This document shows, in pieces, positions 24,979 through 36,545 of a DNA stretch of 64,000 bases (the first letter of the stretch is position 1; every line of letters starts with the position of its first letter). The notes beneath the pieces were generated by a model that saw only the letters and a list, made by a program, of their open reading frames with translations, was not told the DNA's origin and made no database searches. Source of the DNA: Loxodes magnus (taxonomy: Eukaryota > Ciliophora > Karyorelictea > Loxodida > Loxodidae); NCBI GenBank assembly GCA_946699065.1, contig CAMPDV010000238.1:248001-312000 (forward strand), written 5' to 3'. Both the position numbers and the translations under genes were made by a program.

Positions 24979-25848
24979 TCAATCGTTCTTTTGATTAAAT
25001 TGTTCTTTTCCCGCTTTTTTGTAACATACATAGCCACAGCAACAAAGACAACTTAAAAAAGAGAATATCCCAAAGAGTAAATAATACCCGCTATATTGTT
25101 CATGAAGTTAGTCAATAAATTAGAAATCGTTGAAATAAGATAGACATTAAAGCTTATTATTAGCTTTATTATGATCAAGTTGGAGTAAAACATGGCCAAA
25201 GTCATAAACTATTTGTATAGAACAGGCCTAAAATACTCACTCATCTGTATTGCTATCATTAACTTCCTTACCACAAATATGAAAAAACTATTCATTTGTA
25301 ATAAAATCTCTTATACTAGTAGTGCATCTTCCAAGATTTGAATTAGGTCCTTCAGGTTTAGGCACACATTGACATTACAATGAATTGCAATAAGAATTAT
25401 TTTTACACTCAGCTCACCCAATATGAGCTCCTTTTTTGAGATTTTTAGTTTTCTCTTCAAGATCTGAATAATATTTTTAAAAATCGCATATCTTCTAAAG
25501 GTAACCATGTCTTTATTCATTAGAGCAATATTTTTTGCACTATAGCCTCTCTTAAAGAGATTCTGGAGTGAAGTTTTAGCAAAACTTATTTTAAACATCC
25601 TACTTTATCTAATCTTAATTCTTAGTTAAATTACGCTAAATTTCCACTTTATAAGGTGCTGTCAAGTTATAAAAATTAGAAACATAGCAAATATCTGTGC
25701 TATTTTCAAATTTCTCACTTACCGTAACTGGGGAGTTAGTGTTTGTCTAATGGATACAATAATTTGAGGGTATATTCTAGTTGCATTTCCAAAAAGGACA
25801 ATCAGTGTAGGCAACAGTAAAAGCAATAAAAAGTAATAAAAATTTCAT
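24979..25848 (-). CDS. Cys-rich type I membrane protein
   Basis: A 289-aa protein with a signal peptide (MKFLLLFIAFTVAYT), an extracellular part with about twenty Cys (CPFWKCN, SNYCIH, KFCQNF, CKKYCSN, SYCNSLQCQCVPKPEG, HICGKEV, QACSIQ), and one membrane helix near the C-terminus (GYYLLFGIFSFLSCLCCCGY) followed by a short Lys-rich tail; stop TGA 24979-24981. The Cys pairs suggest a disulphide-bonded, probably surface or vacuolar, receptor-like protein. No family was recognised. Trp in IGWAEC and DEWVFQ are TGA. A decayed copy of its last exon lies at 32101-32220. Confidence 0.75.
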
Positions 25849-27134
25849 TTTAAAATAATTAAAATTCCTTAACTTCCATATAATAACTTCAACCTTATTA
25901 TCTCCTTTTATTTATTCTTTTGAAGCATTAAGTAATTTATTTTAGTGCTTACTAATTATCTCCTTCCTTCTTTTATTTAAGCTATACTTTCATACCTTAA
26001 GTTTACTATCGAGTTAAATATGTTCCTAATTAATAATTTTAGTTAATAGAGATGTTTAGCTTCTAGTTTTGCTATTGATGTAAATCTGGTTGTATAAATA
26101 TAATGCTAATATTTCTGTTTAGATAAGCAAAAGATAACTATTATTAGATTTAAGAGCTTAATAACTTCTTAATTATGATGCTTTTATTAATATGATTTGA
26201 CTAAGAGTATGAATTAAATTATAAGATTATACTTATTAGAAGCTAAATAATAGCTTATTCTATAATTAAATGATACTAGCATTAATAAAAGCTTAAAGTA
26301 TTGTTGTATAAAACTAAGATTACTTAGATATATAAAATAGCATTTAGTAGCATTGTTTACACTCATTACTATATCACTTTTATAAAGAATTTAGTTAACT
26401 AGTTAATTGATTATCTTAAGCTTAAAGCAAATCTAATTAATATAAACTACAACTAATTAAACTTAGATATTTAAACAGTATTCTTCTTCTATAGTTGGAA
26501 CTAAAATAATGAAGTTACTAGTTATAAAGATAATCAAATTAGATAGTTTCTGCATAGATTTATTAAACTACTTAGTAACTAATTACTAATATAAGCTTAA
26601 TAGCAGAATATAGTAATATGGCTATAATCCTAAATAATTAGTCTATTAATAGTTTATTATAGATAATAATAAGAATGCTTCATTTGCTATTTAGCTATAA
26701 ACTATTAGTATATTAAGCAATCATATGCTCCATTTAAACAATTAACTTTTACTTATAACTAGGAAATAGTTAAATTATATAGATATAAGAAAGTAAAAAA
26801 CATAAGCATACTAAATTCTAAATAAATATATACTAAATATAAAGCATAAAGTAGATTATAAATAATATTTTATTAACTATAAAGTATACCTAGACTTTTA
26901 AGATAGTTAAATAAATTACATGCTAATATAAATATTTTCCTTAGCTTTAAAGAATACCAGTAGGTATAAATAACTTCAAATAAATAATTAAAATATTATA
27001 GATCGCAAATTAATTGCATTATGATGTTCTCAAAATTAGATAAAGCATCACTTATTTAAAACTAAAGGATTATTATTATTAAATGCTATAAATTGTAGTT
27101 ATGAACCTTTAATCAAATAAAGTTTAAATCTTAC
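25849..27134. other. Very AT-rich stretch up to the right repeat arm
   Basis: No coding sequence, RNA or tandem repeat was recognised. Short motifs such as taatta, ttaact and aagcta recur without clear periodicity. It abuts the inner edge of the right arm at 27135. Confidence 0.45.
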
Positions 27135-27377
27135 ATAATATAATAAATTAAGTTATATTAAATATAAATATGTTTAGTATATAGGTTTAATAGAAATCAG
27201 ATATAATATACTGATTAATCAACTAGTAGCATTATTATTACAATATAATCAAATTAATAGATATCTATACTTATGCTTATGAAGACTGTTAGTGTATAAA
27301 TATTCCTTATAAGATACTTTTAGATACTTATTACTGATATCATATAAATTAGTGATTAACTAATTTAAATATACTAA

Positions 27378-28085
27378 ATGGAATCCAATGATCCTTTGCT
27401 TTTTTATGAAGTAGGTTAAGAATACGGAGAATTTTCTAATTTTTATCCATCTAAGATTGTTTTAAAAGAGAAAGAATGACCTACAGTTGAGCATTATTTC
27501 CAAGCTATGAAATTTGAAAATACTCCTTAAGAAGAAAATATTAGGTTATGCAAAAGCCCAATGGATGTTAAGCGTATGGGCAATACTAGAAAGTTTCCTC
27601 TTAGGTAAGATTGAGAGTCTGTTAAATATGAAATAATGAAGTAAGGACTTTATGCAAAATTTACACAACTTAAGGATTTAAAATAAGTACTTCTTGGAAC
27701 TGGAAATAGATTACTAGTAGAACATACTACAAACGATAAGGAATGGGCTGATGGAGGTGATGGGTCAGGAAAAAATTTACTAGGAAAAGCCTTAATGGAA
27801 GTTAGAGAAATTATCAGGAAAGAAGAAGCAGAAAAAGTAGCAGTAACGAATGTTCAATAAGTTACTAAATAAAAACTAAATAATTTTAAAATTTCTAGTC
27901 ATCTAAATCCTTGTATATTCAAAACTTCTTTTAAAAGTCTAAAATATAAACTAATTTAAAGAAATAAGAGCATATAAATAATAAAGTCATAATAGTAGAA
28001 TACTTTTTATATCTTTTTTGTAATTTCATCAATTTTTACCTTAAATTATAACTTACTAGTTAGATTATATAACTTAATATCTTGA
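27378..28085 (+). CDS. NADAR (YbiA-like) domain protein, right-arm copy
   Basis: Matches the left-arm NADAR gene (10608-11315) at every position compared, in opposite orientation. The NADAR core covers residues ~1-160, with GEFSNFYPSKIV and PTVEHYFQAMKFENTP. At 27477-27479 the codon before PTVEHYF is TGA, whereas the third copy has TGG (57947-57949), a direct sign that TGA means Trp. The position homologous to the third copy's TGA stop has no TGA here, so the frame runs on to TGA 28083-28085 and a 235-aa product. Either these copies have a longer tail or a UAR codon ends them. Confidence 0.85.
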
Positions 28086-28688
28086 ATTTTGTTTCAATAT
28101 AGTTTAATTAATTATTAATAATTATGAATGCATTTTAAGATGGTTTTTCATCAGTAAAGCTTTTAATTATGTCTGTTAATTTATAGACATTTCAATTTGT
28201 AGTAATATAATTATCTTTATTTAAACTTTTTATTTATAATTTTAACTTTAATCTCTAGATATTTGTATTAGAAAGTAAATTTGAAGGAATCAACTATTAG
28301 ACAATCTATAGAGTTGATAACTTTCTCTGTTTTCATTAAATACTTTTTAATAATTCAAAATTTTAAAACTCTACTACTCTGCAGTTTTAAATAAGTCTAT
28401 TATTTAAATATTTCAATAGCCATTTAATTAGCTTACTTGATTAAGCTATCTTAAAAACTTCAATCAATTGTTTTAGGAAGATATTTCCCTTAGTCTCTTA
28501 GTTTATTTTATATGTACAATAACATAATAATGGTTGGTATGGTTACATTTATTGTTAGAGTGAGATAGAATTTAATGAATTAGAGATGAATTAGCTTTTT
28601 AAATCTTAAGGATATATTTTATTGACTTGCAAATAAAGGAAATTACTTTATTGATATAGTAGAATTCTTTTGCTAAATAGTAATTTAA

Positions 28689-29045
28689 TCATTTTTATTT
28701 CTTTAAAAGCATGTAATTTAATGAGATTTGGTGTAAAGCATATATTTAACAAATGTCAGACTCAATTACATATTTAGGCTTTTTAATTTCCCTTTTCTTG
28801 TCTTTTAGCAAACTCTTAATTACTCAATCTTCATAAGCCTCTTGCTTTGTTTCCCTGTTGGCAATTACTGAGATTTGTTTTTCGTTTTCTATAAATTTAA
28901 TCATTTTTTGTATTTTATTCTAAATTACTATTTTTTACTCTTTTACTTCATACTCTTCTTTAACTATTACTTCTGCTTCCAAACTTACCAAGTTTGTCTG
29001 CTCAACTAAATCTTTGATAATATCTTAGAATTAGCTTTGGTCCAT
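28689..29045 (-). CDS. Hypothetical 118-aa protein, right-arm copy
   Basis: The inverted twin of the gene at 9648-10004, with the same start (MDQSQFQD) and TGA stop. Preservation of a clean reading in both arms is expected from their near-identity and is not independent evidence. It is convergent with NADAR copy 2. No family was recognised. Confidence 0.6.
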
Positions 29046-30021
29046 TATTATTAAACTAAGATGTAACTATACGTAATTTAGTAAGCCAAGTATTGAATGA
29101 TTTAATAAAGGTATCAGAGGGTTAAATTCTAACTAAAGCAATCGAATATAAAGTTGACTATACTATTAAATTATTTGATTATATTATATTGCTTATATGC
29201 ATATAAGTAAACTTCAGTATATTAAGCTTATTGCTAATTATTATCCTTTATCTCTTTTATTTTAGAATCTCTTTGTATTGTCTCTATATAGTTTTCCTTA
29301 CAGTGGCTATCTTATTTGTAGCTAAGTAGGGATATAAATGCTTACATTACTATTAAAGTTAGTCTTAGTTTTGATAATAATAAAGAGTTAGACTTTTATG
29401 ACTTTAGTTTGTAGGTTCATTACTAAAGTTATATTAACCTAATATTTATTAGCAAGCATGTATCATGTTGTTTAAGCTAGCTACATAGAATCAGGTATTT
29501 TATACTTTTATTCCTTAGGACTTTAAATTATTTGATTAAGCAAAGTTCGTAAGTTTAGTTACTAATCATATGGTACTCTCCAAGTAACTTTTGATGCATT
29601 AGTATCTTAATAAATAAGTTTCCTTATAAGAGATAGTTAGTATAGTGATAGATTTAGCAGTAGTGCTTATAGTTCCTTATAAAGCAATAAGGTTTATTAT
29701 TAATTAGCATTTAAAGTATATTTGTACTTGTATAAATCTTAATAAATGCTTAAAAGTCTTATTATTTCTAAAGCATCATAGACTATTTAAGAAGCAGATA
29801 GAAGCTAGCTATCTGCTAGAGTTAATGCCTAAATGGTTTCTTTATTAGTTATATTTTACTTTTCATATTGATATTCATTTCTTTCTTGCAAAATAAGTAT
29901 CAAGATAATTAAGTTTAAGGTAGCAAATAGCTAGTAATATAGTTATAAATGTACTAGTATAATACCATTAGAATATGTACTTATATAGCTTATACTCTCT
30001 ATTTCCCCAACTATATAAAAA

Positions 30022-30267
30022 GCAGATTGCTAAACAGTTTATTTACAATAACTTCCATATAAAGACAGAGTAGCTTATATTCAAAATTACTTTGCTATAA
30101 GAGACAAAGATTTCCCTGTTTATAAGCAACTTGCTTAAAGATATAAAGCAATTGAAGTGATTTCTAAATAACCAAGCAGCTATAGTTAATTAGTTAGATA
30201 TTAAGAGATTAGAATGAAAATTTAAATAATTACAGTATTTACTAAATATATTAAGGGAATACTATGA
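30022..30267 (+). CDS. Candidate small ORF upstream of B56 copy 2
   Basis: Twin of the reading at 8426-8671. Protein-like segment DRVAYIQNYFAIRDKDFPVY; its TGA (30265-30267) overlaps the B56 start as ATGA. No start codon was found. It may instead be upstream untranslated sequence. Confidence 0.3.
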
Positions 30268-31809
30268 AAATCAATTAAAAACAAACTGCCTAATTACCTA
30301 CTTAGAATACTACCTAAAAAAATACCAAATAATAAGAAAAAGACAATTAGAACAAAGATATTATAACTTCTTAAAGTTAAGATATAGAATCTGAATCTTA
30401 AACTAATGAAACTAATAATATTCCAAATCCCCCAGATTAAAAAGATATTTTTATAAAAAATCTTCAGATTGTGCAACAAGTTTTTGATTATAGTGATGAA
30501 TAAAAGGATGTTTAACTAAAGGCTGAAAGATTAACTGCTCTTTAAGAGTTATTGGACTTTATTGCGGATTCTAAAAATGTGTCATTGTATTGCATTCCTC
30601 ATTTAAATCTTGTTATGGAAACGATTTCTAAAAATATTTTCAGAACAATTCCTCTTAAAAAAGATAAAATGGAAAAGATATGTGAAGAAGGTATTTATAA
30701 TTAAGAGTACAATGTAGTTGATCCTGCTTGGCCACATTTATAAGGAGTTTATGAATTTTTCTTAAAAGTAATAGAAAATGAAACTGTTGATGTCAAATCA
30801 CTTAAAGTTTTTGTGACTCCAAGTTTTATATAAGAATTTCTCTAACTATTTGACAGTGAAGAATCAAACGAAAGAGACTATTTAAAGAATATACTTCATA
30901 AACTTTATGCTAAATTAGTTCCCAGAAGAAAAATGATTAGAAAAGCTATTAATGACTGCTTCTACGCTCTTATTCATGAAACTGGTCATTTTAATGGAAC
31001 ATCAGAATTGTTAGATATTCTGGCAAGTATTATATCTGGATTTTCAATGCCTTATAGATAAGAAAATATAATTTTTTTTAGAACAGTAATAATTCCTCTT
31101 CACAAGCTATAAACTAGTCATATATTTCACGAATAATTATTACGTTGCTCTATGCTTTTCCTTTCTAAAGATCACTCTTTAGCAATTCCTCTTGTAGAAG
31201 GTATACTTCGTTACTGGCCTTTTGCTAATTCTTCTTTAGAATCAAAGATTTTGGGTGAATTGAAAGAAGTTTTAGAAGTATGTGAACTACCTTAACTTGA
31301 ACCACTTATTCCAAAGTTATTTTAACGTTTAATTAAATGTGTTACAGGCCCTTAACATTAAATAGCTGATAGAGCTTTAGACTTTTTTGATAGTGATTAT
31401 TTTCTTCTTATTTTGAGAACATATAAAGCAATGACTTTTCATATAATAGTACCTGTAATATGTGAGATGGCTGATACTCATTGGCATAAAATTTACTGGG
31501 AATCTTTGAATACCATAAAAGCAATTCTTAGAGAAATTGATTCAACTACTTTCGATCAAATTTTAAACCAAGAACCTAAAAATGTATCAAAGCTAAATAG
31601 TTTAAATTGTATGTATGAAACTCCTTAATATCAAAAATCATAAGATAGTTGGAATATATTTTTCAAGCAAATTTAGAAATAAGATCCTAATTTTGTTCCT
31701 CCAGTCGGTAAGCTTTTATATAGTTCCATATATGGATACAAATGTTGTTGAATTTAATAACATGAACAGCATGCCTATAGCAAATCCAAGCTTAAAAATT
31801 CCTATTTGA
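30264..31809 (+). CDS. PP2A regulatory subunit B56 (B'), copy 2
   Basis: A full-length B56 paralogue of copy 1, about 509 aa. Same order of family motifs: WPHLQGVYEFFLK, VTPSFIQEFLQLFDSEE, LHKLYAKLVPRRKMIRKAI, LIHETGHFNGTSELLDILAS and PKLFQRLIKCVTGPQH. A 16-nt intron (31708-31723) has the same sequence and position as in copy 1; the stop TGA is 31807-31809 after KIPI. The codons up to about 30339 are in the inverted repeat; downstream the gene differs from copy 1 throughout, including the N-terminal tail just past the junction (KDNQNKDIITSQSQ here, SSNQANRTRASEST in copy 1). At 31650-31652 TGG stands where copy 1 has TGA. Confidence 0.93.
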
Positions 31810-33200
31810 GCGGTTCATTTTAGGTTTCGTCAATTTTTAGATTATCCAATTTATTTATCTTTTCTATTTTCTATATATTACAGGGTTTTCTCATTTCTTC
31901 AAGATTTTGCTTTCTTCCTTGAATCAAACTTATAAAAATAGTTTTAATTAAGTTTAAAAAGAAGACTTGAAGAATTATAGAAGTAGGTAAAGGAGAAAAG
32001 ACTGAATTTAATAGGCTTATTAGATGCTTTATAGAAAAAGATGGTTAGAAATAGTTAACGATATTCCTTTAAGCATATCAATCTATCTTATTCATATCTC
32101 GTTCTTTTGCAACATACTTAACCGCAATAAATTAAGTAAAAAGAGAATATACTAAAGTGAAAATAAACTACCTATATTGCTCATGGAGTAAGTTAGTAAA
32201 TTAAAAATCGTTGTAAAAATATGCAGTAAGTATATATACATAAAAAGGAAAGACTAAACCATACATTTATCCATTCTCAGTAAATTAGATTATATAATTT
32301 TAAACTATCTCCAAAGAATGCAATTTCATTATGAAATTATATAAAATTTTAGTTTATATTTTAGATTTTATTCTGAAGTTTAAGTAAATTTCTTTTTATT
32401 AGAATTTTGTAAATTAGTATTTTGGTAATTAATAGCAGTTGATTAGCTTAAAAAGTATGCATAAAAGGGATAAATAGTAAATTAGAACCATAATCAAATA
32501 AAATCTCTAGCTAATACACATCATATACTGGATTAAATATATTTTAGCTAGAATACTTATTGATTTATATTAGCATATTATTATTCCCAATCTAAGCGTT
32601 TAATTCTTTTTAAGTCTTTAATTATTAAGATATTGTTATATACTTAAATTTCAAAACAAATGCTTTTTACATGCCATACCTCTAATTCATTTAATCAAAT
32701 ACACAAAGCAGTTGCATTCTTCTTAAGCTAATAATCTGGCAAAGAGCACTACTAATTTACTTAAAAAAGTATAATTATCTTTCAGTTAATATAGGTTAGT
32801 TGATATATCTCTTATCTATCATATTGTTGAACTAGAGTATTAAAGGATATTGATAACTTATTTATTATTAAAGCTATTATTCTCAAAAACCATTAAGTCT
32901 ATAAATGTATGCTATTAAAGCTTAAAGGAATGAAAATAAGTAGAAATATATAGTAAGAAAGTGATTTATATAATAAATAAGCTCATTATAACAAAGGCTA
33001 ATTATCTTTGCTTTTATATTCTAAGCAAACTAAGGTTAACTAGATAATCAAGTAGTGCTTTATAAAGGTTGAACTAACTTACTTACTAAATATGTTATTA
33101 CAATCATATTGCATTATAAAATGGAACTATTTTAAAGATAACTGTATTATAAAAGCTTTAAAAATATAAATATTTAAACTAATAATAAAACAAAAGTGAA
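31810..33200. other. Intergenic stretch with one gene relic
   Basis: Apart from the decayed fragment at 32101-32220, no coding sequence was recognised. No similarity to the flank of B56 copy 1 was seen, so the inverted duplication does not extend past the B56 gene. Confidence 0.45.
32101..32220 (-). pseudogene. Decayed 3' fragment of the Cys-rich membrane protein gene
   Basis: Similar to about 25010-25140, the end of the Cys-rich type I membrane gene. The shared reading NDFQF..LLHEQY (intact gene NDFQFIDQLHEQY) is followed by a degraded membrane segment with most Cys lost and several indels. No upstream exon or signal peptide is present. It is on the same strand as the intact gene but outside the inverted repeat, so it came from a separate partial duplication. 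Confidence 0.6.
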
Positions 33201-34193
33201 ATGGGAATCAAGCACTCTAAAACCTAAGAATATTTTAAAGATTATTTTTCCTTTAAATTTAGGTATTTCCTTTATGTTAGAAAAAAACTTAAACAGAGAT
33301 AAAGCGAATTAAGAGGAGTCAAGAGTTTTTATGCGAAAATTCCTCTAATGATTTTAAAATATGAGGTATATCCTAATCTAGTGCAAGATTACAGTAGCTA
33401 TATAATCAATATAGCATAAATTAATGACTTGACTACTATTTAAATGTTTAGTGTCAAGTAGGAGTTTTATAAATAAATGCATGTGGACTTAGATATAACA
33501 AACATAAAAAGTAGCAAAGTTTCTTGATGCATTGCTAAACCTTCCTTTTTAATAATGAGCTATTAAATACTTTAAAAATAGTATGATATACTAACCACTT
33601 ATAAAAACGCAGAGTTGAGTTAATATAATGATTTTCTTGTCTCTATAAATCTGGAGGATGGATATTATGAAAAACTACCTTGCCTAAAACCCGCTAGAGT
33701 AAAGCCTTTGATGGTTTACTGCAAAAATTATATTTATGCTCTAGGAGGTAAAATGAAGAAAATTTAGCAAAGTGTCTCTAAAGTATTTAATTAAAGTTAA
33801 ATCGAATATTATTAGTTAGGTAATAAAACCGAAAATTATGTTATTATGACAAGATATGATTTTAAAAGCAAAACTGGAATTTGAGAATTGTGCTGTCCTT
33901 TCTTAAAGCAGGAAAAATATTCGAATGCTTTACTGAATTATCCTAAAACTCAGATTTACCTCTTTGGAAAAATAAAACTTAATAACACTTTCTAAATTTA
34001 CTTCATCGAAGATGATTTTTGGGATTCTTTTACTTTTGACTTACAATGGGCTTGAAGTAGTATTTTTACAGATTATCAATGCTAAATTTATATTGCAAGT
34101 TGGGAGGATAATCTAAAAACTGAATGAAGCGTTAACTTACTAAATTTTTAAGAAACTGAAGAGAGTCAATAATAAAATAAGAGTGAGAATTGA
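33201..34193 (+). CDS. Kelch-like protein (C-terminus uncertain)
   Basis: Starts MGIKHSKTQEYFKDYFSFKF. The N-terminal ~100 residues are basic and of unknown type. From ~170 on there are beta-rich, kelch-like units: PLMVYCKNYIYALGGKM, RYDFKSKTGIWELCCPF, LLNYPKTQIYLFGKIKL and QIYFIEDDFWDSFTF. Kelch blades form beta-propellers for protein binding; only about three units are visible, with weak consensus (one GG pair). The call ends at TGA 34191-34193 (330 aa). Three earlier in-frame TGA codons read well as Trp (GIWELC, WAWSSI, KTEWSV), so this TGA too may be Trp, with the frame open to 34649. Confidence 0.55.
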
Positions 34194-36545
34194 TATTTGA
34201 GTAATATAAAGACATTCGAAAAATATTAACCAAGTGGTAAATCTAATATAATTAAATACGAAATTAAATTTTCTACTAAACTAGTTCTAATCAAATTAAA
34301 ATCTGCTCAACATGTTTAACAAATGAAGAAATGAAGAAAAGAAGATTAATCAATGACCAAGGCTTTCAGTTTTATAAAAACACTTTGGAATATAAAAATT
34401 TAAAAGTTCGAAGTATTCACAAATAAGCTTTATAACTCTTTATTACATGAAATAAATTTAGATCAGTCAGTTTTTTATATATTGTAGAATTTTTGTTTCA
34501 TTTTAATATCTCAATCCTTTTTTTTCTTTACTAAATTTTCATAATTTTCGAGCTCTATCATTTAAAAATTTTTCTTATTACTCAAAATAAAATTTTAATA
34601 TCAGATACAGCACATTCTCTTGCTTTCACTTTTGCTCACGATAAATTGATGAAGTTATAAATACCATTTTACAACGTTAAAATACCTTAGTTATATTCTA
34701 TTTATCCATTGGCATTCTTCTTACATATTTTAAAATAAGCTCTTATATTATAATTAATCTAACCCATTACTTATAGCTAAGATCAACAAGTTAAGAACTT
34801 TCTTGAAAACAAAAGCTAATTAAATAATTAATAAATCATATTAGATTCTTGTTACTGCTATTAGTCTTATTTTCTTTTCCCTTACTCCTTACTCTACCTA
34901 ATGTACTATTTATCTGATTCTAAAATTGGAAATTTTATATAAAGTAATTCCAATTTTCTTTTAAGTGTATTTTGAAGATTATTTTTCTAGTATAAATTGA
35001 GATTATATAATCTAAAAAGTTAATGCTAGAAAGCAATATGATATTTGAACTTAATAAATAAAAATATATATATAATCTAATAGTAGATATATTCTAACAA
35101 TTAATGAAGCATATAAGTCTTAAAAGTTATATAAAAGGTACTTAAGTTATATTTAGATATTCAAATAGTTAAGTATAAAGTATATGAAGAATAAAGAAGA
35201 AAATGACGGGAGTATAATCATAAATTAACTTTAGCATAGTTCTAATGGTGCTATTCTAACCAATATCAGCATATCACCATTTAAAAATATCGAAAATCCT
35301 ATTTTCACACTTAGGAACAATAATTATTCTAAGTTATTCTTATTATCCAATTACTTTTTTATATTTAAATTTTATAATTAAGAAGAAAAAAGAAACAAAA
35401 TTATTAGATAAGCAAAAGAAACCTTTTTTATGATTCTAAAGCACTATAAACCATTTTATATAAGACATTGTATAAAAACCTTCACATAGTATATTAATAT
35501 ACTTGGAGCTAAATCATTTTATAAGGTTCTATCAAAATTGATTTAAATCCTTTAATCTAAAGATAAATAATAAATACCAAAATCTAAGAAATTTAAAGTA
35601 TTATTTACATTTGCTCTAGTTATTCAATACTCTAATACCACTACAATTATTAAAAAGGGAACGTTTATTTTGATTTAGTTTTAGAATTAACAAATATAAG
35701 AATAATGAAAAAGCTTTTAAATTAGGTATTATAGTATAATGATTTAGACTAAGTTTAAATATATTGGTAGATAAGTTTAATGCTTATATGTATTGCAAAT
35801 GTTTTAGTCTGATGTTTTATTTATATTAGTGAAAATAAATTGTATAAAGCAGTATAAATCTAATATAAGTTTATAACTAGGAGAGACAATATTAAATTAA
35901 CTAAACATCTATTTAACCCATTAAAGGTATGACACATTTAGTTTAGTGATTTTCAATTTTAAAGGAGTTGAATTTCTTAGTATAGGATAAGTTTAAAAGT
36001 TAGCTTTAAAGATAGGTTTGATAATATAAAGCATGAGAATATAATTTAAAGCATAATTCATATAAATGGGATATAGAAGTTATTAGCAGGTTTTTTACTA
36101 CTTGTCTCTATATTTATCATAGAACTATAAGGAAATTATCAGAAGTAAGTTATTTATTTCGGATCTAAATAAAAATAAATTAAACTAGAAAATATACTTA
36201 TTATTAAATATACATATCTCAATTAAATTATATAAAGATAGATCTAATAAATATAGTTAAAAGTAAATTGTCAGTCTTTACAATATAAGACAAATATTTT
36301 GATAAGGTGACGTCATTTATACAAAGTAATTCAGAGTAATTAAAGTTGGGTAATAAAATAAGTGATAATATATATAGATAAGAGTAGGATTTTCAATACT
36401 CTAGATAAAAACTAACTGCTTATTAGTTTAAAAAAGAGAGGTTATTAAGTTATTTTGACTTCCATGAAAGATTTTAAGCTTAGTATTAGTGATTGCTATT
36501 TAGTCTCTATATTTAAATATTAAGTGATTATATAGATTTTTCATT
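34194..36545. other. AT-rich intergenic stretch
   Basis: About 2.3 kb in which I recognise no gene on either strand. Possible C-terminal extension of the kelch-like gene to 34649, and the promoter of the HECT gene at the right end. Confidence 0.4.

Larger units (their letters stand above)
27135..30339. repeat. Right arm of 3.2-kb inverted repeat
   Basis: The inverted partner of 8354-11558, with which it pairs base for base. The inner edge falls at 27135, where AT-rich sequence diverges from the left arm (tattat followed by different bases). The outer edge at about 30339 lies inside the B56 copy 2 coding region. The 15.6-kb spacer between the arms holds single-copy genes. The near-identity, including intergenic DNA, implies very recent duplication or continuing gene conversion. 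Confidence 0.97.

Noticed and set aside
8354-30339. Inverted repeat as a DNA transposon or Maverick-type element
   Set aside because: The arms carry ordinary cellular genes. No transposase, integrase, polymerase or target-site duplication was found, and one boundary lies inside a B56 gene.
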